Translations under genes and position numbers: made by a program | Shown here: positions 1 to 8,352 of the stretch, piece after piece | Numbering within the stretch: the stretch's first letter is position 1 | Layout of the letters: each line of letters begins with the position of its first letter | The notes under the pieces: model-generated | Told to the model about the DNA's origin: nothing | Databases searched by the model: none | The model's input: the letters and a program-made list of their open reading frames with translations, nothing else | Source of the DNA: an uncultured Dysgonomonas sp. | GTDB taxonomy: Bacteria; Bacteroidota; Bacteroidia; Bacteroidales; Dysgonomonadaceae | Direction of reading: 5' to 3' | Length of the DNA stretch: 64,000 bases | Assembly (NCBI GenBank): GCA_937995835.1 | Contig: CALKIV010000025.1 | Location: 124,001-188,000, forward strand

Positions 1-1
1 T

Positions 2-139
2 GTGGTGAAAAAGACAGATAAACTGCCCGAAGACACTGCCAAAGATTTGGAAAATGATATTCAAAAGATTCATGACAAATATATTAAGAGAATCGATGAC
101 CTTTATGCAGAGAAGGAAAAAGAAATAATGACCGTATAA
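2..139 (+). CDS. frr: ribosome recycling factor, C-terminal 45 residues (cut by window edge)
   Basis: The frame is open from base 2 and ends with TAA at 137-139. The encoded tail contains DTAKDLENDIQKIHDKYIKR and ends DDLYAEKEKEIMTV, which matches the conserved C-terminal helix of ribosome recycling factor. That protein works with EF-G to split post-termination ribosomes. The gene lies 95 bp upstream of rsgA, another ribosome-associated factor. The N-terminal three quarters lie outside the window. Identification is by recalled family sequence. Confidence 0.9.
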   Translation: MVKKTDKLPEDTAKDLENDIQKIHDKYIKRIDDLYAEKEKEIMTV

Positions 140-169
140 GATTTAGGATCGAAAGTCAGACTAAAACAT

Positions 170-208
170 TGCCAATATCCTGCTTGTTCATAAGTTAGAA
201 TATTGGCA
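170..208 (+). terminator. hairpin between frr and rsgA, possible weak terminator
   Basis: TGCCAATAT (170-178) is the exact reverse complement of ATATTGGCA (200-208), giving a 9-bp stem with a 21-nt loop. The following bases (TCTTTGATT) are only a poor U-tract, so this may be a partial terminator or a processing/stability element. Confidence 0.45.
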
Positions 209-234
209 TCTTTGATTAAATATATAAGAGAATC

Positions 235-1161
235 ATGAACAAAGGACTGGTCAGAAAAAATACAGGCAGTTGGTTTTATATCCGAACCGATGAAGGAAAC
301 GACATTCAGTGCAAGCTGAGAGGAACCTTTAGGCTCAAGGATATCAAAACCACCAACCCGATAGCTGTGGGCGATAGGGTGGTGTATGAGATGAATGACG
401 ATGGCACGGGCTTGATCACCCAGATCAAGCAACGCAAAAATTATGTTATCAGACGCTCGTCCAATTTGTCGAAACAAGCACATATTATTGCTGCCAATGT
501 AGATTTGTCCTTTCTGGTTGTAACAATTAATGAGCCTGAAACATCTACTGTATTTATAGACCGTTTTTTGGCATCGGCAGAGGCCTATCGTGTGCCTGTC
601 TGCTTGGTATTCAACAAGGTGGATCTGTATGATGAGGAAGATATGGAGTATATAGATGCTCTGATGAAATTGTATGAATATATCGGCTACCAATGCATCA
701 AAGTTTCATCAGTGACAGAAGAGGGGATGACAGAGTTGAAAGAAAAAATAAAGAATAAGGTGACTCTTTTCTCCGGACACTCGGGTGTGGGCAAATCAAC
801 ACTGATCAATAGTCTGATTCCGGGTATAGAGCTGAAAACAGGAGGTATATCAGAATATCACAACCGAGGTATGCATACTACCACATTTTCTGAAATGGTG
901 GACGTACCATCCGGAGGATATATCATTGATACTCCCGGCATCAAAGGTTTTGGAATGGTGGATATGGAGAAAGAAGAGATCGCTCACTACTTTCCCGAAA
1001 TATTTGAATTCTCTAAGCAGTGTAGATTTAATAATTGTCAACACATCAACGAGCCTGATTGTGCCGTGGTGGAGGCTGTAGAGAATCATCAAATATCAGA
1101 AAGCAGATATAAATCATATATAAACATTATGGAAGATGGAGCAGAGGACAAGTACAGATAG
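235..1161 (+). CDS. rsgA: ribosome small subunit-dependent GTPase A
   Basis: 308 aa, normal length. RsgA is a circularly permuted GTPase that acts in late maturation of the 30S subunit. An N-terminal OB-fold region (about residues 1-70) comes first. The GTPase motifs follow in permuted order: G4 NKVD near residue 127, G1 GHSGVGKST near 181-189, and G3 DTPG near 232. The C-terminal zinc-binding segment has the ligands in CRFNNCQHINEPDC. The gene follows frr and overlaps the next gene by 26 bp, so the two are likely cotranscribed. No anomalies were seen. Confidence 0.97.
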   Translation: MNKGLVRKNTGSWFYIRTDEGNDIQCKLRGTFRLKDIKTTNPIAVGDRVVYEMNDDGTGLITQIKQRKNYVIRRSSNLSKQAHIIAANVDLSFLVVTINEPETSTVFIDRFLASAEAYRVPVCLVFNKVDLYDEEDMEYIDALMKLYEYIGYQCIKVSSVTEEGMTELKEKIKNKVTLFSGHSGVGKSTLINSLIPGIELKTGGISEYHNRGMHTTTFSEMVDVPSGGYIIDTPGIKGFGMVDMEKEEIAHYFPEIFEFSKQCRFNNCQHINEPDCAVVEAVENHQISESRYKSYINIMEDGAEDKYR

Positions 1162-1555
1162 TGCTTTGAGGTTCAGATTCGATTACAAATCGTTTTTGAT
1201 TTTTCTGTTGATCTTTGTGGTAGAGGTAATCATTGCCTTTTTTATCAATGATGCCATTATTCGTCCCTATGGAGGAGATTTTTTGGTGGTGATTATGATT
1301 TTCTATTTCCTGAAATCGTTTCTAGCTACCAAAGATTCCTATTTGTTGTTGGGGACTTTGCTTTTTGCCTATGCTGTGGAGCTAGCTCAACTTTTCAGAG
1401 TGGTGAAAGTGTTGGGCTTGGAAGATAACAAGTTGGCTAGTACTGTTATTGGAACATCTTTTAGCATTGGCGATATGGTGGCTTATACATTGGGTATTGG
1501 TCTATGTTGGCTGATAGAAACGAAGTTTAGAAAAAGAAAGATAAATAAAAGTTAA
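1136..1555 (+). CDS. DUF2809 family small membrane protein
   Basis: 139 aa with about four hydrophobic segments (roughly residues 18-38, 45-62, 68-85 and 110-128). The motif FINDAIIRPYGGDFLVVIMI matches DUF2809, a family of small inner-membrane proteins without an assigned reaction. The start lies inside the last codons of rsgA, so the gene is probably translationally coupled to it. Function is unknown. Confidence 0.75.
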   Translation: MEQRTSTDSALRFRFDYKSFLIFLLIFVVEVIIAFFINDAIIRPYGGDFLVVIMIFYFLKSFLATKDSYLLLGTLLFAYAVELAQLFRVVKVLGLEDNKLASTVIGTSFSIGDMVAYTLGIGLCWLIETKFRKRKINKS

Positions 1556-1619
1556 AAAAAATGCTTGCAATCTAGAGAAACGTATTATTTTTACGTAGAA
1601 AGGCAAAATAAAAAGACAC

Positions 1620-3041
1620 ATGTCAACAGATGATTTAATGTTATTATTTCAGGTACTGTATATCGTTACAGCGTTAGGTGCCATGATTGTTGTCATCTCG
1701 GAAAACAGAAATCCCGTGAAGACCATTGCATGGGTGCTTGTGTTGTTGCTTTTACCTCTGGTTGGTTTGTTCTTTTATTACTTCTTTGGCGAAGATCATC
1801 GCAAGCAAAGATTTATATCTTATCGTATCAATAAAAAGCTGAAGAGTCCTTTGGCTGGTGAAGCATCTACCCCTCTTCTTTTGGAAATACCAAACAGATA
1901 TAGAGGACTTGCTCGTTTGTTGAATGCCGACAAAGATGCTCCACTATATGCAGGCACAAGTATTCATTTCTTTAAAGATGGAAAAGAGAAATTTGATGCT
2001 CTGTTTCAGTTGATAAAGGGCGCTAAGCGTCATATCCATATTCAGTATTACATCTTCATGGACGATAAGTTGGGCACAGCTCTTGCTGACCTGTTGATCC
2101 AAAAGGCTCAGGAAGGTGTAGAAGTTAGGCTTATCTATGATGATGTGGGTGCATGGAAAGTAAAGCGAAGCTTCTTTAAGAACATGGAAGCGCATGGAAT
2201 ACAGGTGGAAGCATTCTTGAAAGTGAAGTTTAGATGGCTGACCAGCAGAATGAATTATAGAAACCATCGCAAATTAGCTATCATAGATGGCAAGGTGGGG
2301 ATGATGGGAGGTATGAATGTGGCAGATCGTTATCTCGATGGTATCTTGGGAGGTGTTTGGAGAGACTGTCATATTCAGATAGAAGGCTTGGGAGTAGCAG
2401 GTCTTCAAAACTCTTTTCTTGTGGACTGGTACTCGTCTCGTGGCGAAATTCTGCCCAAAGAAAAGTATTATCCGGAGTTGCAACCCACAGGCAACAACTT
2501 TATTCAGTATGCTACCAGCGGACCGGTTGGGCGAATCAAAACGATACATGCAGGCATTATGCATGCAATCGATATCGCCGAAAAATATGTTTACATCCAA
2601 ACCCCTTATTTTATACCCACCGATGCCATGATGCTTGCCATTCAGATGGCTGCATTGCGAGGTGTGGATGTGAAGTTGATGCTCCCGAGAAATTCGGATA
2701 CCACCTTTGTGCAAGGGGCTTCAGTCTCTTTTTTAAGTGATATTTTAGAGGTGGGAGTTGAGGTTTATTTCTACGAAAAAGGATTTTTGCATTCGAAATT
2801 ATTGGTTATCGATGATGATCTGACCATCACTGGTTCGGCCAATATGGATATCCGAAGTTTTGAACATAATTTTGAAATTAACGCATTTATTTATAATACA
2901 GAAACATGCGCTAAAGCTAAGGAGATCTTCCTTAAGGATATGGAAGGAGCCGAATTGCTAAATAGCGAGCAATGGGAAAAAAGAGGAAGAGTTCAGAAGT
3001 TTAAGGAATCGGTGCTGCGCCTCTTCTCACCATTGTTATAA
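1620..3041 (+). CDS. cls: cardiolipin synthase (phospholipase D superfamily)
   Basis: 473 aa, the usual length for bacterial cardiolipin synthases. Two N-terminal transmembrane helices (about residues 7-27 and 36-56) are followed by two HKD catalytic motifs: HRKLAIIDG near residue 216 and HSKLLVIDD near 391. The second motif continues into the typical GSANMD sequence. The enzyme condenses two phosphatidylglycerols into cardiolipin at the inner membrane. It is followed 10 bp later by the thioredoxin-like gene, so cotranscription is possible, although the functions do not obviously connect. Confidence 0.95.
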   Translation: MSTDDLMLLFQVLYIVTALGAMIVVISENRNPVKTIAWVLVLLLLPLVGLFFYYFFGEDHRKQRFISYRINKKLKSPLAGEASTPLLLEIPNRYRGLARLLNADKDAPLYAGTSIHFFKDGKEKFDALFQLIKGAKRHIHIQYYIFMDDKLGTALADLLIQKAQEGVEVRLIYDDVGAWKVKRSFFKNMEAHGIQVEAFLKVKFRWLTSRMNYRNHRKLAIIDGKVGMMGGMNVADRYLDGILGGVWRDCHIQIEGLGVAGLQNSFLVDWYSSRGEILPKEKYYPELQPTGNNFIQYATSGPVGRIKTIHAGIMHAIDIAEKYVYIQTPYFIPTDAMMLAIQMAALRGVDVKLMLPRNSDTTFVQGASVSFLSDILEVGVEVYFYEKGFLHSKLLVIDDDLTITGSANMDIRSFEHNFEINAFIYNTETCAKAKEIFLKDMEGAELLNSEQWEKRGRVQKFKESVLRLFSPLL

Positions 3042-3051
3042 TTTTTTTAAG

Positions 3052-4254
3052 ATGCACATAATATATAATATAAGTAAGAAGGCGATTTTATTATTGTTTT
3101 TTTTGAGTATCTCTCTATTCAGTTGGGCACAAACAATAAATTTTACATTTGTGGACGGCGCAAATGAAAAATATTATTTTCATGTTTTCAATGGATTAAA
3201 ATCAGATACTATATCTTCCGGCACGGTAAGTGCCTCGGGCAAAGGAGAAATCATTATTCCCAAAAGATATCGAGGGATACCAGCGATGGGAGCATTGACC
3301 ATTGCCGGCAAACAGGATGTGAATGTGATCTTGGAAAATAAAAACTTTTCCTTTCGTGTAGATTCCGATCACAGAGTCACTTTCTTAGGGTCTAAGGAAA
3401 ATGAACTCTTAAACAATCAGCAAGAAGGTGTTTTGCTGGAACAAAACAAAGGAACATTTGCACAGGCTTATGTCAAGACTCTTCAAGCCATCTCGGAAGT
3501 TGCTAAAGTGATGACAAATCAGGGCAGAAGCAGTCTTTTCGATCGTTCTAATGCAAGAATAAGCTTAGTCAGAGAGTTAGATGTTGATAAGCTATATTAC
3601 AGTCGATTTTGGTATTATGCTATTGATGGACTATTAAAGCTGTCAATAGGTCAGGAAGGTTTTGCAAATGATATGAATCAGCTTTTAGATAGAACGAAGA
3701 CAGAAAAAGTGTATGTGGCACTGCTTGAAGACTTGATTATGCTGACCTCGCAATATGGTTTAGAAGATGCTTTTGATCTGATTGTGATGCATGCTAAGGA
3801 ATCAAACAGAATAGAATATCCGCAAGGTTCGGTGTTTGACGCTTTTACGATGATGAAAGTTAGAAAGGGAACGATGGCTCCGGAGATCAAAGGGCTGAGT
3901 GCCACTTCAAAAGTGTACAATTATAGCCTGTTGCTTTTCCATCAACCGGGTTGCGATCACTGTCATGAACAATTAACGCAGCTGAATGAAAATTCACCTT
4001 TTTTTGCAGACAAAAAAGTGCGAATTATTTCAATTTCGGGTGCGATGGACAAAAAAACTTTCGACGAAGAGCAAAAAATGTTCAAGTGGAATGATAAATT
4101 GAACGATTTAAAAGGCTTTGCAGGAGAAAATTTTATGAACTTTGGAGTTGTAGCAACCCCCGTTTTATATCTCTTAGATGCCAAAGGTAAGGTTGTAGGG
4201 CGATTTAGTTCAGTTTTAGATGTTCAGAAACATATTTTAGAGGCTAATAAATAG
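3052..4254 (+). CDS. secreted thioredoxin-like thiol-disulfide protein
   Basis: 400 aa. A signal peptide (residues 1-26, ending FSWAQ) targets the periplasm. Residues about 27-265 form a Bacteroidetes-type N-terminal extension of the kind often placed before TlpA/ResA domains. Residues about 280-398 form a thioredoxin-like domain with a CDHC redox pair (Cys301, Cys304) and a cis-Pro segment, VVATPVLYLLD. The likely role is periplasmic disulfide reduction or isomerisation. The substrate cannot be read from the sequence. Confidence 0.8.
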   Translation: MHIIYNISKKAILLLFFLSISLFSWAQTINFTFVDGANEKYYFHVFNGLKSDTISSGTVSASGKGEIIIPKRYRGIPAMGALTIAGKQDVNVILENKNFSFRVDSDHRVTFLGSKENELLNNQQEGVLLEQNKGTFAQAYVKTLQAISEVAKVMTNQGRSSLFDRSNARISLVRELDVDKLYYSRFWYYAIDGLLKLSIGQEGFANDMNQLLDRTKTEKVYVALLEDLIMLTSQYGLEDAFDLIVMHAKESNRIEYPQGSVFDAFTMMKVRKGTMAPEIKGLSATSKVYNYSLLLFHQPGCDHCHEQLTQLNENSPFFADKKVRIISISGAMDKKTFDEEQKMFKWNDKLNDLKGFAGENFMNFGVVATPVLYLLDAKGKVVGRFSSVLDVQKHILEANK

Positions 4255-4293
4255 ATCTTATTTAGGATAAATCATTTTTTTATGTAACTAATA

Positions 4294-4323
4294 TTTGTAT
4301 TCGTTAAAAAAAACATATCTTTG
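4294..4323 (+). promoter_or_regulatory. Bacteroidetes-type promoter for gmd-fcl
   Basis: A -33 TTTG (4294-4297) is separated by 18 bp from a perfect TAnnTTTG -7 box, TATCTTTG (4316-4323). Transcription would begin near 4329 and give a 5' leader of about 130 nt before gmd. Confidence 0.7.
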
Positions 4324-4458
4324 TAGCTAGTTCTATTCAAACTTGACATAACTAACAGTTCTTAAGGGTAAGGATAGGATTTGAAAATAAGAAAAACAGA
4401 AACCATTATTTTTTGAGAAAATATAAAAGCTTTCACAAGTTTTATAAAGAAAATATAG

Positions 4459-5613
4459 ATGACTAAGAAAGTTGCCTTAGTAACAGGAGTAACAGGACAA
4501 GATGGTGCATACCTAACAGAGTACTTGATTAAGAAAGGATACGAGGTACATGGTATCAAAAGAAGATCCTCTATGCTCAATACTGATAGGATAGATCACA
4601 TGTATCAAGCTCCACACGTTGAAGACAGAAACCTGATTCTTCATTATGGAGATATGACTGATAGTATGAATTTAACCAATCTGATTGGAGCTATTCAGCC
4701 TGATGAAATTTACAATCTAGCGGCAATGAGTCATGTGAAAGTGAGTTTCGATACGCCAGAATACACTGCTAATGCAGATGGAATAGGCACATTGCGTATT
4801 CTCGAAGCTGTAAGGCTTCTAAACTTGGTAGAGAAAACAAGAATTTATCAAGCTTCAACTTCCGAATTGTATGGATTGGTTCAGGAAATACCTCAAAAGG
4901 AGACAACACCTTTCTATCCAAGAAGCCCGTATGCCGTGGCAAAACTATATGCGTATTGGATAACAGTAAACTATCGTGAAGCTTATGGAATGCATGCCAG
5001 CAATGGAATTCTCTTCAACCACGAATCGCCCCTAAGAGGTGAAACCTTCGTAACAAGGAAGGTGACAAGAGCAGTTGCTAGAATTGCTTTAGGCTTGCAA
5101 AATAAAGTTTTTATGGGTAACTTGTCTAGTAAAAGAGATTGGGGACATGCCAAAGATTATGTCAAGGCAATGTATCTCATCTTACAGCAAGATCAACCAG
5201 ACGATTATGTGATTTCTACAGGAGTAACAACCACCATTCGTCAGTTTATTGATATGGCATTTGGGGAAATAGGCCTGAAATTAGAATTCAGAGGCAAAGA
5301 TGAAGCTGAAGAAGGATTCTTGGTTCAGTTAGACAAATCTTTATTCTGCAAGGTTGTAGGAGAAGAATATTTGCCAAACGTGGAGAAATTAATGGATAAA
5401 GCTCTAGTTGCAGTAGACCCACAATACTTTAGACCAACAGAGGTTGAGGTGTTGATTGGTGATAATACTAAAGCAAAAACGAAACTAGGTTGGGAACCTC
5501 AATACACACTAAGTGATTTGTGTAATGATATGGTTATCAGTGATGTTAAGTTGATGAAAAAAGAAGAGTATTTACGTCAAGGAGGCTATCAGATACTCAA
5601 TTATTTTGAATAA
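4459..5613 (+). CDS. gmd: GDP-mannose 4,6-dehydratase
   Basis: 384 aa extended short-chain dehydrogenase that converts GDP-mannose to GDP-4-keto-6-deoxymannose in the cytosol, the first step toward GDP-L-fucose. The Rossmann motif GVTGQDGAYL is near residues 9-18. The catalytic set comprises TSELYG and YPRSPYAVAKLYAYW (Tyr-x3-Lys). GDP-mannose contacts are typified by LFNHESPLRGETFVTRKVT. Only 3 bp separate it from fcl, so the two form an operon. It has its own promoter upstream. Confidence 0.97.
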   Translation: MTKKVALVTGVTGQDGAYLTEYLIKKGYEVHGIKRRSSMLNTDRIDHMYQAPHVEDRNLILHYGDMTDSMNLTNLIGAIQPDEIYNLAAMSHVKVSFDTPEYTANADGIGTLRILEAVRLLNLVEKTRIYQASTSELYGLVQEIPQKETTPFYPRSPYAVAKLYAYWITVNYREAYGMHASNGILFNHESPLRGETFVTRKVTRAVARIALGLQNKVFMGNLSSKRDWGHAKDYVKAMYLILQQDQPDDYVISTGVTTTIRQFIDMAFGEIGLKLEFRGKDEAEEGFLVQLDKSLFCKVVGEEYLPNVEKLMDKALVAVDPQYFRPTEVEVLIGDNTKAKTKLGWEPQYTLSDLCNDMVISDVKLMKKEEYLRQGGYQILNYFE

Positions 5614-5616
5614 GAA

Positions 5617-6717
5617 GTGATCGATAAGCAAGCTAAAATATATATAGCAGGACATCGGGGTTTGGTTGGCTCTGCTATCTTAAAAAATCTGCAATCTAAA
5701 GGATACACCAACTTTGTGTTAAGAACACACAAAGAGCTAAATTTGGTAAATCAAACAGAAGTTGCATCATTCTTTGAACAAAATAAACCAGAAGTTGTTA
5801 TTTTAGCAGCGGCTAAAGTAGGAGGAATCATAGCGAACAACGTTTATAGGGCAGATTTTATATATGAAAATCTGATGATTCAAAACAATGTAATTCATCA
5901 AGCATATTTAAATGGCGTAAAGAAGTTGGTCTTTTTGGGAAGTACTTGTATATATCCTAAAGAAGCTCCACAACCAATGCCTGAAAATTGTTTATTGACA
6001 TCTCCACTTGAATATACGAATGAGCCCTATGCCATAGCAAAAATAGCTGGCATCAAAATGTGTGAAAGTTATAACCTACAATATGGAACGAACTTTATCT
6101 CTGTGATGCCCACTAATTTATATGGACCAAATGATAATTTTAATCTTGAGACATCTCATGTGTTGCCTGCAATGATTAGAAAAATTCATTTAGGAAAGAG
6201 TTTAGAGCATCTGGATTGGCAAACAATCAAAGCTGACCTAAATACACGCCCAATAGAGGGTGTTGATGGCAGTGCTGATGAGCAAAAGATATTAGACATT
6301 TTGTCGAAATATGGAGTCGCTCGATCTGAAGAAAAGGTTCGTGTAGAGCTTTGGGGATCAGGGAAGCCTATGAGAGAGTTTCTTTGGAGTGAAGAGATGG
6401 CTTATGCAACAGTGTTTGTGATGGAAAAAGTAGATTTTTCAGATCTAACAGCTGATATGAATGGCAAAGAAGTGCGCAATACGCATATCAATGTAGGTAC
6501 AGGAAAGGAACTGACTATCAAAGAAGTTGCAGAATTGATAAAAAGTGAGATCGGTTTCTCTGGAGAATTGTGGTTTAATACACAAAAACCGGATGGAACG
6601 ATGCGCAAACTAACTGATGTAAGCAAACTAAACGCTTTAGGGTGGAAGCATCAGGTAGAAATTAAAGAAGGAATAAAACGATTGTACACGTGGTACAACG
6701 ATGATATTAGAAAATAA
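5617..6717 (+). CDS. fcl: GDP-L-fucose synthase (GTG start)
   Basis: 366 aa NADPH-dependent epimerase/reductase that completes GDP-L-fucose synthesis from the gmd product. It shows the nucleotide-binding GHRGLVGSA near residues 12-20 and the catalytic Tyr-x3-Lys in PYAIAKIAGIK. It is longer than the roughly 320-residue enterobacterial enzyme because of an insertion near residues 200-240, which is common in Bacteroidetes homologues. The start is GTG, 3 bp after the gmd stop, with no ATG nearby upstream in frame, which suggests translational coupling. Confidence 0.95.
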   Translation: MIDKQAKIYIAGHRGLVGSAILKNLQSKGYTNFVLRTHKELNLVNQTEVASFFEQNKPEVVILAAAKVGGIIANNVYRADFIYENLMIQNNVIHQAYLNGVKKLVFLGSTCIYPKEAPQPMPENCLLTSPLEYTNEPYAIAKIAGIKMCESYNLQYGTNFISVMPTNLYGPNDNFNLETSHVLPAMIRKIHLGKSLEHLDWQTIKADLNTRPIEGVDGSADEQKILDILSKYGVARSEEKVRVELWGSGKPMREFLWSEEMAYATVFVMEKVDFSDLTADMNGKEVRNTHINVGTGKELTIKEVAELIKSEIGFSGELWFNTQKPDGTMRKLTDVSKLNALGWKHQVEIKEGIKRLYTWYNDDIRK

Positions 6718-6748
6718 TTGTGTTTAATTATAATTAAAAAGAATGATT

Positions 6749-7894
6749 ATGAAAAAAGTAAGTTTACTTTTAGTACTAGCATTTATGACTATTACTCTTG
6801 CAGCTCAAGAAAGCTCAGGACCTGGTCGTACTGCTACTTTTAAGAGAAATGGATTTTGGGATAACTGGTTTGTTGGAGCCGGTGCCGGAGCAAATATCTA
6901 TTTCGGAGACCAAGACCAACATGCTAGCTTCTTCGGAGCTCGTCCTAGCTTGACTTTTGTTGGACAAGTTGGAAAATGGTTTAACCCATATTTCGGAGCT
7001 AGAATCAAAGGAACATATGGTTCTATGCACTCTTTCGAAGGGCAAAATGCAGAGGTAATGATGCACCAAAAGAACATCTCAGGACAAGGTGATATCTTGT
7101 TTGATGTAACTAACTACCTAGGTAAATACAACGAAAACCGTTTCTATAACTTCATCGTATTCGGAGGAGTTGGAGGAGCTATTTCTTTCGACGCTGAAAG
7201 AACTGGTGGTATCAAAGGAGACAAAAAGAAAAGATCTTTGACTATCAACGCTGGTATCATCAACAAATTCAGATTGACTAACAGACTATCTCTAGATCTT
7301 GAAATCGCTGGAGCTGTTCTTAATGACAGCCACGACCAACAAGTGGGTGGAAACTGGAAATATGACGGACTTGTTAATACTTCTCTAGGTCTTACTTACA
7401 AAATTGGTAACTATGGATTTGAAGAAGCAGTACTTGCTGATCAAGGTGCTATTGATGCTCTTAACGATCAAATCAATAAACTACGTTCAGAAAATGCTAT
7501 CTTAGCTAAACGTCCAGAGTATTGTCCTAAATGTCCAGATGTTGTTGCACCTGCACCAGTTGAAACTGCTGAGTTCGTTTCTAACGTTGTATTCTTCCGT
7601 TTGAACAGTGCTACTATCGATCAACACCAACAAGTGAACATCTACAACACTGCTCAATACATGAAAGAAAATCCAAGTGCTAAAGTTAAGATTGTTGGTT
7701 ATGCTGACAAGAAAACTGGAACTTCTAGCTACAACTTGAAACTTTCTGAAAGACGTGCTAAAACTGTTGCTGATGCTCTTATCAAGAAACACAACATTGA
7801 TAGCAATCGTGTAACTGTAGAGTTCAAGGGTGACACAGAGCAACCATATGCTGAAAATGCTTGGAACCGTGTTGCTATTTTCTATGCTAACTAA
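6749..7894 (+). CDS. OmpA-family major outer membrane protein
   Basis: 381 aa from ATG 6749 (MKKVSLLLV...). An ATG six bases earlier is also in frame, but the later one gives the canonical signal peptide, which ends TLAAQ. A beta-barrel of about 210 residues is followed by a helical linker (residues about 230-260) with a CPKCP turn. The C-terminal OmpA peptidoglycan-binding domain (about 270-381) contains YADKKTGTSSYNLKLSERRA. Codon use is visibly biased (GGA, CTT, TCT, AAC) compared with its neighbours, which is typical of an abundant protein. It anchors the outer membrane to the cell wall. A strong terminator follows. Confidence 0.9.
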   Translation: MKKVSLLLVLAFMTITLAAQESSGPGRTATFKRNGFWDNWFVGAGAGANIYFGDQDQHASFFGARPSLTFVGQVGKWFNPYFGARIKGTYGSMHSFEGQNAEVMMHQKNISGQGDILFDVTNYLGKYNENRFYNFIVFGGVGGAISFDAERTGGIKGDKKKRSLTINAGIINKFRLTNRLSLDLEIAGAVLNDSHDQQVGGNWKYDGLVNTSLGLTYKIGNYGFEEAVLADQGAIDALNDQINKLRSENAILAKRPEYCPKCPDVVAPAPVETAEFVSNVVFFRLNSATIDQHQQVNIYNTAQYMKENPSAKVKIVGYADKKTGTSSYNLKLSERRAKTVADALIKKHNIDSNRVTVEFKGDTEQPYAENAWNRVAIFYAN

Positions 7895-7940
7895 TAAGAA
7901 ATATTTTCTATAAGTTAATTAGAGAAAATAACTATAAGGT

Positions 7941-7975
7941 AGGCTACTCCAATTTAGGAGTAGCCTATTTTTTTT
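7941..7975 (+). terminator. strong intrinsic terminator of the OmpA-like gene
   Basis: AGGCTACTCC (7941-7950) and GGAGTAGCCT (7957-7966) form a perfect 10-bp stem with a 6-nt loop, followed by an AT8 tract. Confidence 0.95.
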
Positions 7976-8287
7976 GTATCAACCTTGATCTCATTTTTAG
8001 CAATGGAATAGCCCAAAATGTTTTTATTAGTGGCGTGTGTAAACTTGTGTCTTTTTAGAAATCAATGTCTTACGAAAATAGATGCTTTGTTTTGGAAATA
8101 AATATGTGTTTTCTTTAAACAATTGTTCTCTCTTTCTTGTTAAGATAGAAATGCGATTTTATACATCAATTTGTAAAATGGATAACTTTTGATGTGTGTT
8201 ATTTGTGTTAGTATCAGAAAATGAGTGGTTTAGTTTTTGAAACGGAAAACTTGATAAAAAAAAGATGCTTTCATATTATTAAATTAG

Positions 8288-8318
8288 TTTGCTTATATCT
8301 AATAAATCCGTAAATTTG
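8288..8318 (+). promoter_or_regulatory. promoter of nrdJ
   Basis: TTTG (8288-8291), then 19 bp, then TAAATTTG (8311-8318). This matches the Bacteroidetes -33/-7 consensus. The expected transcript start is near 8323, about 30 nt before the ATG. Confidence 0.7.
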
Positions 8319-8352
8319 TACAGCTAAAAAATCAATCTAGTATAACAATATA

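Larger units (their letters stand above)
7895..8352 (+). other. 458-bp spacer between ompA-like gene and nrdJ
   Basis: This spacer contains the terminator at 7941-7975 and the nrdJ promoter at 8288-8318. It also has a spaced inverted repeat, ACATCAA...TTGATGT (about 8162-8195). I found no cobalamin riboswitch core and no convincing small gene in the remaining AT-rich sequence. Confidence 0.6.

Noticed and set aside
8162..8195. ACATCAA/TTGATGT inverted repeat as an NrdR box
   Set aside because: It is not the tandem palindromic NrdR pattern and is more than 100 bp from the promoter. Not distinguishable from chance.
7980..8352. Cobalamin riboswitch before the B12-dependent reductase
   Set aside because: The region is AT-rich and shows none of the conserved GCCACTG-type B12-box blocks. 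Only a plain promoter was seen.
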